Source: Liolophura sinensis
Lineage: Eukaryota > Mollusca > Polyplacophora > Chitonida > Chitonidae
Direction of reading: 5' to 3'
NCBI RefSeq assembly: GCF_032854445.1
Contig: NW_027018210.1
Coordinates: 1-57,038, forward strand
Length of the DNA: 57,038 nt
Shown here: one piece after another, positions 1-13,400 of the stretch
How the letters are laid out: every line of letters begins with the position of its first letter
Numbering within the stretch: position 1 is the first letter of the stretch
Notes under the pieces: model-generated
Databases searched by the model: none
What the model saw: only the letters and a program-made list of their open reading frames with translations
Told to the model about the DNA's origin: nothing
Program-made: the position numbers and the translations under genes

Positions 1-11
1 GGTACATAGTA

Positions 12-3000
12 CAGTGTAGCCGATTTCAATTAACAAAAAGACCAGGCAAAAATGCAAAAGTGGAAAAACTGTTCCAGTGCTGCTGGTAAGAGGCTAAATC
101 CGACGTATTTTGTGACGAGAAATCGAATGGTGCAAACTGCGTTGCTCTCCGACCAATACTTTTGGCTGTAGCGACAATTCAATGAATATTGATATCATAA
201 TCACGTGCCCAGCAACGGCTCTTACTCCATGGAACCAGATATATTTGCAATTTTTCAACAGCTGCCGATGCCTGGCCAATTCCGCATCTTTTGGCACATT
301 ATAAATGTGGGTCAGTGTTGTAGTTGTACTTTTTACAGCAGACTGTATCAAGTACCTTGTGTTTTTCATGTACAAATGGTGTGGTTTTTCTACACGTAGA
401 TAAAGACATTGAGATTGTCTTGCACTTAGAAGTAAGACAATTGCTGGGTGAGTTAAATGGGCTTGGCCCAAAGATTTCAGGTCTTCTGGGCTACCGAAGG
501 GCACATAACTTATAGTCAAAAGTTGAATATAGTAATGACCAGTCGCGATTGTACAGAGTACAGTGTAGCTGATTTCAATTAACAAAAAGACCAGGTAAAA
601 ATGCAAAAGTGGAAAAACTGTTCCAGTGCTGCTGGTAAGAGGCTAATCCGACGTATTTTGTGACGTGAAATCGAATGGTGCAAACCGCGTTGCTCTCCCG
701 ACCAATACTTTTGGCTGTAGCGACAATTCAATGAAAATTGATGTCATAATGGACGTGCCAAGCAACGGCTCTTACTCCATGGAAACCAGGGAATTTTGCA
801 ATTTTTCAACAGCTGCCGATGCCTGGCTCAATTCCGCATCTTTTGGCACCTTACTGAAGTGGGTCAGTGTTCAGTTGTACTTTTTACAGCAGACTGTATC
901 AAGTACCTTGTTGTTTTTCACGTACAAATGGTGTGGTTTTTCTACACGTAGATAAAGACAGTGAGATTGTCTTGCACTTAGAAGTAAGGGAATTGCTGGG
1001 TGAGTTAAATGGGCTTAGCCCAAAGATTTGATGTCTTCTGGGCTACCGAAGGGCACATAACTTATAGTCAAAAGTTGAATATAGTAATGACCAGTCCGCG
1101 ATTGTACAGAGTACAGTGTAGCCGGTTTCAATTAACAAAAAGACCAGGCAAAAATGCAAAAGTGGAAAAAACTGTTCCAGTGCTACTAGTAAAAGGCTAA
1201 TCCGACGTATTTTTGTGACGAGAAATCGAATGGTGCAATCCGCGTTGCTCTCCGACCAATACTTTTAGCTGTAGCGACAATTAAATGATCATTTATGTCA
1301 TAATCACGTGCGTAGCAACGGCTCCTTACTCCATGGGAAACCAGGGAAATTTGCAATTTTTCAACAGCTGCCGATGCCTGGCTCAATTCCGCATCTTTTG
1401 GCATCTTACTGAAGTGGGTCAGTGTTCAGTTGTACTTTTTACAGCAGACTGTATCAAGTACCTTTTGTTTTTTATGTACAAATGGTCTGGTTTTTCTACA
1501 CGTAGATAAAGACTTTGAGATTGTCTTGGACTTAGAAGTAAGACAATTGCTGGGTGAGTTAAATGGGCTTAGCCCAAAGATTTGACGTCTTCTGGCTACC
1601 GAAGGGCACATAACTTATCGTCAAAAGTTGAATATAATAAGGACCAGTCGCGATGGTACATAGTACAGTGTAGCCGATTTCAATTAACAAAAAGACCAGG
1701 CAAAAATGCAAAATTGGAAAAATTGTCCCAGTGCTGCTGGTAAGAGGCTAATTCGACGTATTTTGTGACGAGAAATCGAATGGTGCAAACCGCGTTGCTC
1801 TCCGACCAATACTTTTGGCTTGTAGTGACAATTGAATGATCATTTATGTCATAATCACGTGCACAGCAACGGCTCTTACTCCATGGAAACCAAGGAAATT
1901 TGCAATTTTTCAACAGCTGCCGATGCCTGGCTCAATCCGAATCTTTTGGCACCTTACTGAGTGGGTCAGTGTTCAGTTGTACTTTTACAGCAGACTGTAT
2001 CAAGTACCTTGTGTTTTTCATGTACAAATGGTGTGGTTTTTCTACACGTAGATAAAGACATTGAGATTGTCTTCGACTTAGAAGTAAAAAGTAAGACAAT
2101 TGCTGGGTGAGTTAAATGGCTTAGCCAAAGATTTGACGTCTTCTGGGCTACCGAAGGGCACATAACATATAGTCAAAAGTTGAATATAGTAATGACCAGT
2201 CGCGATGGTACATAGTACAGTGTAGCCGATTTCAATTAACAAAAAGACCAGGCAAAATGCAAAAGTGAAAAACTGTTCCAGTGCTACTAGTAAGAGGCTA
2301 ATCCGACGTATTTTGTGACGAGAAATCGAATGGTGCAAACCGCGTTGCTCTCCGACCAATACTTTTGGCTGTAGCGACAATTCAATGAATATTGATGTCA
2401 TAATCACGTGCCCAGCAACGGCTCTTACTTCATGGAAACCCAGGGATATTTGCAATTTTTTAACAGCTGCCTATGCTGGCCCATTTCCGCATCTTTTGGC
2501 ACATTATAAATGTGGGTCAGTGTTTTAGTTGTACTTTTTACAGCAGACTGTATCAAGTACCTTGTGTTTTTTATGTACAAATGGTGTGGTTTTTCTACAC
2601 GTAGATACAGACATTGAGATTGTCTTGGACTTAGAAGTAAGACAATTGCTGGTGAGTTAAATGGCTTAGCCCAAAGATTTCAGGTCTTCTGGGCTACCGA
2701 AGGGCACATAACTTATAGTCAGAAAGTTGAATACAGTAATGACCAGTCGCAATTGTACAGAGTACAGTGTAGCCGATTTCAATTAACAAAAGACCAGGTA
2801 AAAATGCAAAAGTGGAAAAACTGTTCCAGTGCTGCTGGTAAGAGGCTAATCCGACGTATTTTGTGACGAGAAATCGAATGGTGCAAACCGCGTTGCTCTC
2901 CGACCAATACTTTTGGCTGTAGCGACAATTCAATGAAAATTGATGTCATAATGACGTGCCCAGCAACAGCTCTTCCTCCATGGAAAACCAGGGAATTTTG

Positions 3001-4415
3001 CAATTTGTCAACAGCTGCTATGCCTGGCCCATTCCGCATCTTTTGGCACATTATTAATGTGGGTCAGTGTTTAGTTGTACTTTTTACAGCAGACTGTATC
3101 AAGTACCTTGTGTTTTTTATGTACAAATGGTGGTGTTTTTCTACACGTAGATACAGACATTGAGATTGTCCTTGCACTTAGAAGTAAGACAATTGCTGGG
3201 TGGGTTAAATGGGCTTAGCCCAAAGATTTGACGTCTTCTGGGCTACCGAAGGGCACATAACTTATAGTCAAAAGTTGAATATAGTAATGACCAGTCGCGA
3301 TTGTACAGAGTACAGTGTAGCCGATTTCAATTAACAAAAAGACCAGGTAAAAATGCAAAAGTGGAAAAACTGTTCCAGTGCTACTAGTAAGAGGCTAATC
3401 GACGTATTTTGTGACGAGAAATCGAATGGTGCAAACCGCGTTGCTCTCCGACCTATACTTTTGGCTGTAGCGACAGTTCAATGAATATTGATGTCATAAT
3501 CACGTGCCCAGCAAACGGCTCTTACTCCATGGCAAACCAGGATATTTGCAATTTTTTACAGCTGCCGATGCCTGGCCCAATTCCGCATCTTTTGGCACCT
3601 TATTAATGTGGGTCAGTGTTTAGTTGTAATTTTTAAAGGCAGACTGTATCAGGTACCTTGTGTTTTTTCATGTACAAATGGTGTGGTTTCTTCTACACGT
3701 AGATAAAGACATTGAGATTGTCTTGCACTTACAAGTAAGGCAATTGCTGGGTGAGCTAATGGGGCTTAGCCCAAAGATTTCAGCTCTTCTGGGCTACCGA
3801 AGGGCACATAACTTATAGTCAAAAGTTGAATATAGTAATGACCAGTCGCGATTGTACAGAGTACAGTGTAGCCGATTTCAATTAACAAAAAGAGACCAGG
3901 CAAAAATGCAAAAGTGGAAAAACTGTTCCAGTGCTGCTGGTAAGAGGCTAATCTGACGTATTTTGTGACGAGAAATCGAATGGTGCAAACCGCGTTGCTC
4001 TCCGACCAATACTTTTGGCTGTAGCGACAATTGAATTATCATTTATGCCATAATCACGTGCGTAGCAACGGCTCTTACTCCATGGAAACCAGGGGTAATT
4101 TGCAATTTGTCAACAGCTGCCGATGCCTGGCTCAATTCCGAATCTTTTGGCACCTTACTGAAGTGGGTCAGTGTTCAGTTGTACTTTTTACAGCAGACTG
4201 TATCAAGTACCTTGTGTTTTTCATGTACAAATGTGTGGTTTTTTCTACACGTAGATAAAGACATTGAGATTGTCTTCGACTTAGAAGTAAGACAATTGCT
4301 GGGTGAGTTAAATGGGCTTAGCCCAAAGATTTGACGTCTTCTGGGCTACCGAAGGGCACATAACATATAGTCAAAAGTTGAATATAGTAATGACCAGTCA
4401 CGATGGTACATAGTA
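12..4415 (+). repeat. Higher-order repeat copy I (shortened, 8 monomers)
   Basis: Monomer types in order: A1 at 12 (gatatcataatc, atatatttgc), A2 at 561 (gtgagattgtct, ggaattttgc), A3 at 1114 (acttttagctgtag, ataataaggacc), A4 at 1666 (gtgcacagc, caaggaaatttgc), A5 at 2218 (cccatttccgc), A6 at 2765 (cttcctccatgg), A7 at 3313 (cgacagttcaatg) and A8 at 3864 (gaattatcatttatgcc, ggtaatttgc). Compared with copies II and III, the A9-to-T segment between A7 and A8 is missing. This fits an in-register deletion by unequal exchange. The segment is dense in private single-base indels, for example ccagtccgcg near 1097 and atggacgtgcc near 748. Confidence 0.8.
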
Positions 4416-7400
4416 CAGTGTAGCCGATTTCAATTAACAAAAAGACCAGGCAAAAATGCAAAAGTGGAAAAACTGTTCCAGTGCTGCTGGTAAGAGGCTA
4501 ATCCGACGTATTTTGTGACGAGAAATCCAATGGTGCAAACTGCGTTGCTCTCCGACCAATACTTTTGGCTGTAGCGACAATTCAATGAATATTGATATCA
4601 TAATCACGTGCCCAGCAACGGCTCTTACTCCATGGAAACCAGATATATTTGCAATTTTCAACAGCTGCCGATGCCTGGCCCAATTCCGCATCTTTTGGCA
4701 CATTATAAATGTGGGTCAGTGTTTAGTTGTTCTTTTTACAGCAGACTGTATCAAGTACCTTGTGTTTTTCATGTACAAATGGTGTGGTTTTTCTACACGT
4801 AGATACAGACATTGAGATTGTCTTGCACTTAGAAGTAAGACAATTGCTGGGTGAGTTAAATGGGCTTGGCCCAAAGATTTCAGGTCTTCTGGGCTACCGA
4901 AGGGCACATAACTTATAGTCAAAAGTTGAATATAGTAATGACCAGTCGCGATTGTACAGAGTACAGTGTAGCTGATTTCAATTAACAAAAAGACCAGGTA
5001 AAAATGCAAAAGTGGAAAAACTGTTCCAGTGCTGCTGGTAAGAGGCTAATCCGACGTATTTTGTGACGAGAAATCGAATGTGCAAACCGCGTTGCTCTCC
5101 GACCAATACTTTTGGCTGTAGCGACAATTCAATGAAAATTGATGTCATAATGACGTGCCAAGCAACGGCTCTTACTCCATGGAAAACCAGGGAATTTTGC
5201 AATTTTTCAACAGCTGCCGATGCCTGGCTCAATTCCGCATCTTTTGGCACCTTACTGAAGTGGGTCAGTGTTCAGTTGTACTTTTTACAGCAGACTGTAT
5301 CAAGTACCTTGTGTTTTTCACGTACAAATGGTGTGGTTTTTCTACACGTAGATAAAGACAGTGAGATTGTCTTGCACTTAGAAGTAAGGGAATTGCTGGG
5401 TGAGTTAAATGGGCTTAGCCCAAAGATTTGATGTCTTCTGGGCTACCGAAGGGCACATAACTTATAGTCAAAAGTTGAATATAGTAATGACCAGTCGCGA
5501 TTGTACAGAGTACAGTGTAGCCGGTTTCAATTAACAAAAAGACCAGGCAAAAATGCAAAAGTGGAAAAACTGTTCCAGTGCTACTAGTAAAAGGCTAATC
5601 CGACGTATTTTGTGACGAGAAATCGAATGGTGCAATCCGCGTTGCTCTCCGACCAATACTTTTAGCTGTAGCGACAATTAAATGATCATTTATGTCATAA
5701 TCACGTGCCCAGCAACGGCTCTTACTCCATGGAAACCAGGGAAATTTGCAATTTTTCAACAGCTGCCGATGCCTGGCTCAATTCCGCATCTTTTGGCATC
5801 TTACTGAAGTGGGTCAGTGTTCAGTTGTACTTTTTACAGCAGACTGTATCAAGTACCTTTTGTTTTTTATGTACAAATGGTCTGGTTTTTCTACACGTAG
5901 ATAAAGACTTGAGATTGTCTTGGACTTAGAAGTAAGACAATTGCTGGGTGAGTTAAATGGGCTTAGCCAAAGATTTGACGTCTTCTGGGCTACCGAAGGG
6001 CACATAACTTATCGTCAAAAGTTGAATATAATAAGGACCAGTCGCGATGGTACATAGTACAGTGTAGCTGATTTCAATTAACAAAAAGACCAGGCAAAAA
6101 TGCAAAATTGGAAAAATTGTCCCAGTGCTGCTGGTAAGAGGCTAATTCGACGTATTTTGTGACGAGAAATCGAATGGTGCAAACCGCGTTGCTCTCCGAC
6201 CAATACTTTTGGCTGTAGTGACAATTGAATGATCATTTATGTCATAATCACGTGCACAGCAACGGCTCTTACTCCATGGAAACCAAGGAAATTTGCAATT
6301 TTTCAACAGCTGCCGATGCCTGGCTCAATTCCGAATCTTTTGGCACCTTACTGAAGTGGGTCAGTGTTCAGTTGTACTTTTTACAGCAGACTGTATCAAG
6401 TACCTTGTGTTTTTCATGTACAAATGGTGTGGTTTTTCTACACGTAGATAAAGACATTGAGATTGTCTTCGACTTAGAAGTAAGACAATTGCTGGGTGAG
6501 TTAAATGGGCTTAGCCCAAAGATTTGACGTCTTCTGGGCTACCGAAGGGCACATAACATATAGTCAAAAGTTGAATATAGTAATGACCAGTCGCGATGGT
6601 ACATAGTACAGTGTAGCCGATTTCAATTAACAAAAAGACCAGGCAAAAAATGCAAAAGTGAAAAACTGTTCCAGTGCTACTAGTAAGAGGCTAATCCGAC
6701 GTATTTTGTGACGAGAAATCGAATGGTGCAAACCGCGTTGCTCTCCGACCAATACTTTTGGCTGTAGCGACAATTCAATGAAAATTGATGTCATAATGAC
6801 GTGCCCAGCAACGGCTCTTCCTCCATGGAAACCAGGGAATTTTGCAATTTTTCAACAGCTGCCTATGCCTGGCCCAATTCCTCATCTTTTGGCACATTAT
6901 TAATGTGGGTCAGTGTTTAGTTGTACTTTTTACAGCAGACTGTATCAAGTACCTTGTGTTTTTTATGTACAAATGGTGTGGTTTTTCTACACGTAGATAC
7001 AGACATTGAGATTGTCTTGCACTTAGAAGTAAGACAATTGCTGGGTGGGTTAAATGGGCTTAGCCCAAAGATTTGACGTCTTCTGGGCTACCGAAGGGCA
7101 CATAACTTATAGTCAAAAGTTGAATATAGTAATGACCAGTCGCGATTGTACAGAGTACAGTGTAGCCGATTTCAATTAACAAAAAGACCAGGTAAAAATG
7201 CAAAAGTGGAAAAACTGTTCCAGTGCTACTAGTAAGAGGCTAATTCGACGTATTTTGTGACGAGAAATCGAATGGTGCAAACCGCGTTGCTCTCCGACCA
7301 ATACTTTTGGCTGTAGTGACAATTGAATGATCATTTATGTCATAATCACGTGCACAGCAACGGCTCTTACTCCATGGAAACCAAGGAAATTTGCAATTTT

Positions 7401-10400
7401 TCAACAGCTGCCGATGCCTGGCTCAATTCCGAATCTTTTGGCACCTTACTGAAGTGGGTCAGTGTTCAGTTGTACTTTTTACAGCAGACTGTATCAAGTA
7501 CCTTGTGTTTTTCATGTACAAATGGTGTGGTTTTTCTACACGTAGATAAAGACATTGAGATTGTCTTCGACTTAGAAGTAAGACAATTGCTGGGTGAGTT
7601 AAATGGGCTTAGCCCAAAGATTTGACGTCTTCTGGGCTACCGAAGGGCACATAACATATAGTCAAAAGTTGAATATAGTAATGACCAGTCGCGATGGTAC
7701 AGAGTACAGTGTAGCCGATTTCAATTAACAAAAAGACCAGGCAAAAATGCAAAAGTGGAAAAACTGTTCCAGTGCTACTAGTAAGAGGCTAATCCGACGT
7801 ATTTTGTGACGAGAAATCGAATGGTGCAAACCGCGTTGCTCTCCGACCAATACTTTTGGCTGTAGCGACAATTCAATGAATATTGATGTCATAATCACGT
7901 GCCCAGCAACGGCTCTTACTCCATGGAAACCAGGGATATTTGCAATTTTTTAACAGCTGCCTATGCCTGGCCCATTTCCGCATCTTTTGGCGCATTATAA
8001 ATGTGGGTCAGTGTTTAGTTGTACTTTTTACAGCAGACTGTATCAAGTACCTTGTGTTTTTTATGTACAAATGGTGTGGTTTTTCTACACGTAGATACAG
8101 ACATTGAGATTGTCTTGGACTTAGAAGTAAGACAATTGCTGGGTGAGTTAAATGGGCTTGGCCCAAAGATTTCAGGTCTTCTGGGCTACCGAAGGGCACA
8201 TAACTTATAGTCAAAAGTTGAATACAGTAATGACCAGTCGCAATTGTACAGAGTACAGTGTAGCCGATTTCAATTAACAAAAAGACCAGGTAAAAATGCA
8301 AAAGTGGAAAAACTGTTCCAGTGCTGCTGGTAAGAGGCTAATCCGACGTATTTTGTGACGAGAAATCGAATGGTGCAAACCGCGTTGCTCTCCGACCAAT
8401 ACTTTTGGCTGTAGCGACAATTCAATGAAAATTGATGTCATAATGACGTGCCCAGCAACGGCTCTTCCTCCATGGAAACCAGGGAATTTTGCAATTTTTC
8501 AACAGCTGCCTATGCCTGGCCCAATTCCGCATCTTTTGGCACATTATTAATGTGGGTCAGTGTTTAGTTGTACTTTTTACAGCAGACTGTATCAAGTACC
8601 TTGTGTTTTTTATGTACAAATGGTGTGGTTTTTCTACACGTAGATACAGACATTGAGATTGTCTTGCACTTAGAAGTAAGACAATTGCTGGGTGGGTTAA
8701 ATGGGCTTAGCCCAAAGATTTGACGTCTTCTGGGCTACCGAAGGGCACATAACTTATAGTCAAAAGTTGAATATAGTAATGACCAGTCGCGATTGTACAG
8801 AGTACAGTGTAGCCGATTTCAATTAACAAAAAGACCAGGTAAAAATGCAAAAGTGGAAAAACTGTTCCAGTGCTACTAGTAAGAGGCTAATCCGACGTAT
8901 TTTGTGACGAGAAATCGAATGGTGCAAACCGCGTTGCTCTCCGACCTATACTTTTGGCTGTAGCGACAGTTCAATGAATATTGATGTCATAATCACGTGC
9001 CCAGCAACGGCTCTTACTCCATGGAAACCAGGGATATTTGCAATTTTTTAACAGCTGCCGATGCCTGGCCCAATTCCGCATCTTTTGGCACCTTATTAAT
9101 GTGGGTCAGTGTTTAGTTGTAATTTTTAAAGCAGACTGTATCAGGTACCTTGTGTTTTTCATGTACAAATGGTGTGGTTTTTCTACACGTAGATAAAGAC
9201 ATTGAGATTGTCTTGCATTTACAAGTAAGGCAATTGCTGGGTGAGCTAAATGGGCTTAGCCCAAAGATTTCAGGTCTTCTGGGCTACCGAAGGGCACATA
9301 ACTTATAGTCAAAAGTTGAATATAGTAATGACCAGTAGCGATTGTACAGAGTACAGTGTAGCCGATTTCAATTAACAAAAAGACCAGGCAAAAATGCAAA
9401 AGTGGAAAAACTGTTCCAGTGCTACTAGAAAGAGGCTAATCCGACGTATTTTGTGACGAGAAATCGAATGGTGCAATCCGCTATGCTCTCCGACCAATAC
9501 TTTTGGCTGTAGCGACAATTAAATGATCATTTATGTCATAATCACGTGCGTAGCAACGGCTCTTACTCCATGGAAACCAGGGAAATTTGCAATTTGTCAA
9601 CAGCTGCCGATACCTGGCCCAAGTCCAAATCTTTTGGCACCTTACTGAAGTGGGTCAGTGTTCAGTTGTACTTTTTACAGCAGACTGTATCAAGTACCTT
9701 GTGTTTTTCATGTACAAATGGTCTGGTTTTTCTACATGTAGATAAAGACATTGAGATTGTCTACGACTTAGAAGTAAGGCAATTGCTGGGTGAGTTAAAT
9801 GGGCTTAGTCCAAAGATTTGACGTCTTCTGGGCTACCGAAGGGCACATAACATATAGTCAAAAGTTGAATATAGTAATGACCAGTCGCGATGGTACATAG
9901 TACAGTGTAGCCGATTTCAATTAACAAAAAGACCAGGCAAAAATGCAAAAGTGGAAAAACTGTTCCAGTGCTACTAGTAAGAGGCTAATCCGACGTATTT
10001 TGTGACGAGAAATCGAATGGTGCAAACCGCGTTGCTCTCCGACCAATACTTTTGGCTGTAGCGACAATTCAATGAATATTGATGTCATAATCACGTGCCC
10101 AGCAACGGCTCTTACTCCATGGAAACCAGGGATATTTGCAATTTTTTAACAGCTGCCTATGCCTGGCCCATTTCCGCATCTTTTGGCACATTATAAATGT
10201 GGGTCAGTGTTTAGTTGTACTTTTTACAGCAGACTGTATCAAGTACCTTGTGTTTTTTATGTACAAATGGTGTGGTTTTTCTACACGTAGATACAGACAT
10301 TGAGATTGTCTTGGACTTAGAAGTAAGACAATTGCTGGGTGAGTTAAATGGGCTTGGCCCAAAGATTTCAGGTCTTCTGGGCTACCGAAGGGCACATAAC

Positions 10401-13400
10401 TTATAGTCAAAAGTTGAATACAGTAATGACCAGTCGCAATTGTACAGAGTACAGTGTAGCCGATTTCAATTAACAAAAAGACCAGGTAAAACAAAATTGG
10501 AAAAATTGTCCCAGTGCTGCTGGTAAGAGGCTAATTCGACGTATTTTGTGACGAGAAATCGAATGGTGCAACCGCGTTGCTCTCCGACCAATACTTTTGG
10601 CTGTTAGTGACAATTGAATGATCATTTATGTCATAATTACGTGCACAGCAACGGCTCTTACTCCATGGAAACCAAGGAAATTTGCAATTTGTCAACAGCT
10701 GCCGATGCCTGGCTCAATTCCGAATCTTTTGGCACCTTACTGAAGTGGGTCAGTGTTCAGTTGTACTTTTTACAGCAGGACTGTATCAAGTATCTTGTGT
10801 TTTTCATGTACAAATGGTGTGGTTTTTCTACACGTAGATAAAGACATTGAGATTGTCTTCGACTTAGAAGTAAGACAATTGCTGGGTGAGTTAAATGGGC
10901 TTAGCCCAAAGATTTGACGTCTTCTGGGCTACCGAAGGGCACATAACTTATAGTAAAAAGTTGAATATAGTAATGACCAGTCGAGATTGTACAGAGTACA
11001 GTGTAGCCGATTTCAATTAACAAAAAGACCAGGCAAAAATGCAAAAGTGGAAAAACTGTTCCAGTGCTGCTGGTAAGAGGCTAATCCGACGTATTTTGTG
11101 ACGAGAAATCCAATGGTGCAAACTGCGTTGCTCTCCGACCAATACTTTTGGCTGTAGCGACAATTCAATGAATATTGATGTCATAATCACGTGCCCAGCA
11201 ACGGCTCTTACTCCATGGAAACCAGGGATATTTGCAATTTTTTAACAGCTGCCGATGCCTGGCCCAATTCCGCATCTTTTGGCACCTTATTAATGTGGGT
11301 CAGTGTTTAGTTGTAATTTTTACAGCAGACTGTATCAGGTACCTTGTGTTTTTCATGTACAAATGGTGTGGTTTTTCTACACGTAGATAAAGACATTGAG
11401 ATTGTCTTGCACTTAGAAGTAAGGCAATTGCTGGGTGAGCTAAATGGGCTTGGCCCAAAGATTTTCAGGTCTTCTGGGCTACCGAAGGGCACATAACTTA
11501 TAGTCAAAAGTTGAATATAGTAATGACCAGTAGCGATTGTACAGAGTACAGTGTAGCCGATTTCAATTAACAAAAAGACCAGGCAAAAATGCAAAAGTGG
11601 AAAAAACTGTCCAGTGCTACTAGAAAAAGGCTAATCCGACGTATTTTGTGACGAGAAATCGAATGGTGCAATCCGCTATGCTCTCCGACCAATACTTTTG
11701 GCTGTAGCGACAATTAAATGATCATTTATGTCATAATCACGTGCCCAGCAACGGCTCTTACTCCATGGGAAACCAGGGAAATTTGCAATTTGTCAACAGC
11801 TGCCGATACCTGGCCCAAGTCCAAATCTTTTGGCACCTTACTGAAGTGGGTCAGTGTTCAGTTGTACTTTTTACAGCAGACTGTATCAAGTACCTTGTGT
11901 TTTTCATGTACAAATGGTCTGGTTTTTCTACACGTAGATAAAGACATTGAGATTGTCTACGACTTAGAAGTAAGGCAATTGCTGGGTGAGTTAAATGGGC
12001 TTAGTCCAAAGATTTGACGTCTTCTGGGCTACCAAAGGGCACATAACATATAGTCAAAAGTTGAATATAGTAATGACCAGTCGCGATGGTACATAGTACA
12101 GTGTAGCCGATTTCAATTAACAAAAGACCAGGCAAAAATGCAAAATTGGAACAACTGTTCCAGTGCTGCTGGTAAGAGATTAATCCGACGTATTTTGTGA
12201 CGACAAATCGAATGGTGCAAACCGCGTTGCTCTCCGACCAATACTTTTGGCTGTAGTGACAATTGAATGATCATTTATGTCATAATCACGTGCCCAGCAA
12301 CGGCTCTTACTCCATGGAAACCAGGGAAATTTGCAATTTTTCAACAGCTGCCGATACCTGGCTCAATTCCGCATCTTTTTGCACCCTTATCATGTGGGTC
12401 TGTGGTCAGTTGTACTTTTTACAGCAGACTGTATCAAGTACCTTGTGTTTTTATGTACAATTGGTCTGGTTTTTCTACACGTAGATAAAGACATTGAGAT
12501 TGTCTTGGACTTAGAAGTAAGGCAATTGCTGGGTGAGTTAAATGGCCTTAGCGGGAAGATTTCAGGTCTTCTGGCTACCGAAGGGCACATAACTTATAGT
12601 CAAAAGTTGAATATAGTAATGACCAGTCGCGATGGTACATAGTACAGTGTAGCCGATTTCAATTAACAAAAAGACCTGGCAAAAATGCAAAAGTGGAAAA
12701 ACTGTTCCAGTGCTGCTGGTAAGAGGCTAATTCGACGTATTTTGTGACGAGAAATCGAATGGTGCAAACCGCGTTGCTCTCCGACCAATACTTTTGGCTG
12801 TAGTGACAATGGAATGATCCTTTATGTCATAATCACGTGCCCAGCAACGGCTCTTACTCCATGGAAACCAGTGAACTTTGCAATTTTTCAACAGCTGCCG
12901 ATACCTGGCTCAATTCCGCATCTTTTGGCACCTTATTTATGTGGGTCAGTGGTCAGTTGTACTTTTTACAGCAGACTGTATCAAGTACCTTGTGTTTTTT
13001 ATGTACAAATGGTCTGGTTTTTCTACACGTAGATAAAGACATTGAGATTGTCTTGCACTTAGAAGTAAGACAATTGCTGGGTGAGTTAAATGGGCTTAGC
13101 CCAAAGATTTGACGTCTTCTGGGCTACCGAAGGGCACACAACTTATAGTCAAAAGTTGAATATAGTAATGACCAGTCGCGATTGTACAGAGTACAGTGCA
13201 GCCGATTTCAATTAACAAAAGACCAGGCAAAAATGCAAAAGTGGAAAAACTGTTCCAGTGCTGCTGGTAAGAGGCTAATCTGACGTATTTTGTGACGAGA
13301 AATCGAATGGTGCAATCCGCGTTGCTCTCCGACCAATACTTTTGGTTGTAGCGACAATTGAATTATCATTTATGCCATAATCACGTGCGTATCACGGCTC

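Noticed and set aside
94-606. Longest open frame, 170 codons on the minus strand, and recurring 90-112-codon frames on both strands
   Set aside because: They recur once per monomer because the repeat does. They overlap each other in several frames, are broken by indels in many copies, and contain no domain I recognise. No start context, splice or poly-A arrangement supports a gene.
1130-1150. tRNA-like B box (gccggtttcaatt) suggesting a tRNA-derived SINE
   Set aside because: It is present only in a minority variant, the common form is gccgatttcaatt, and no matching A box or cloverleaf is visible.
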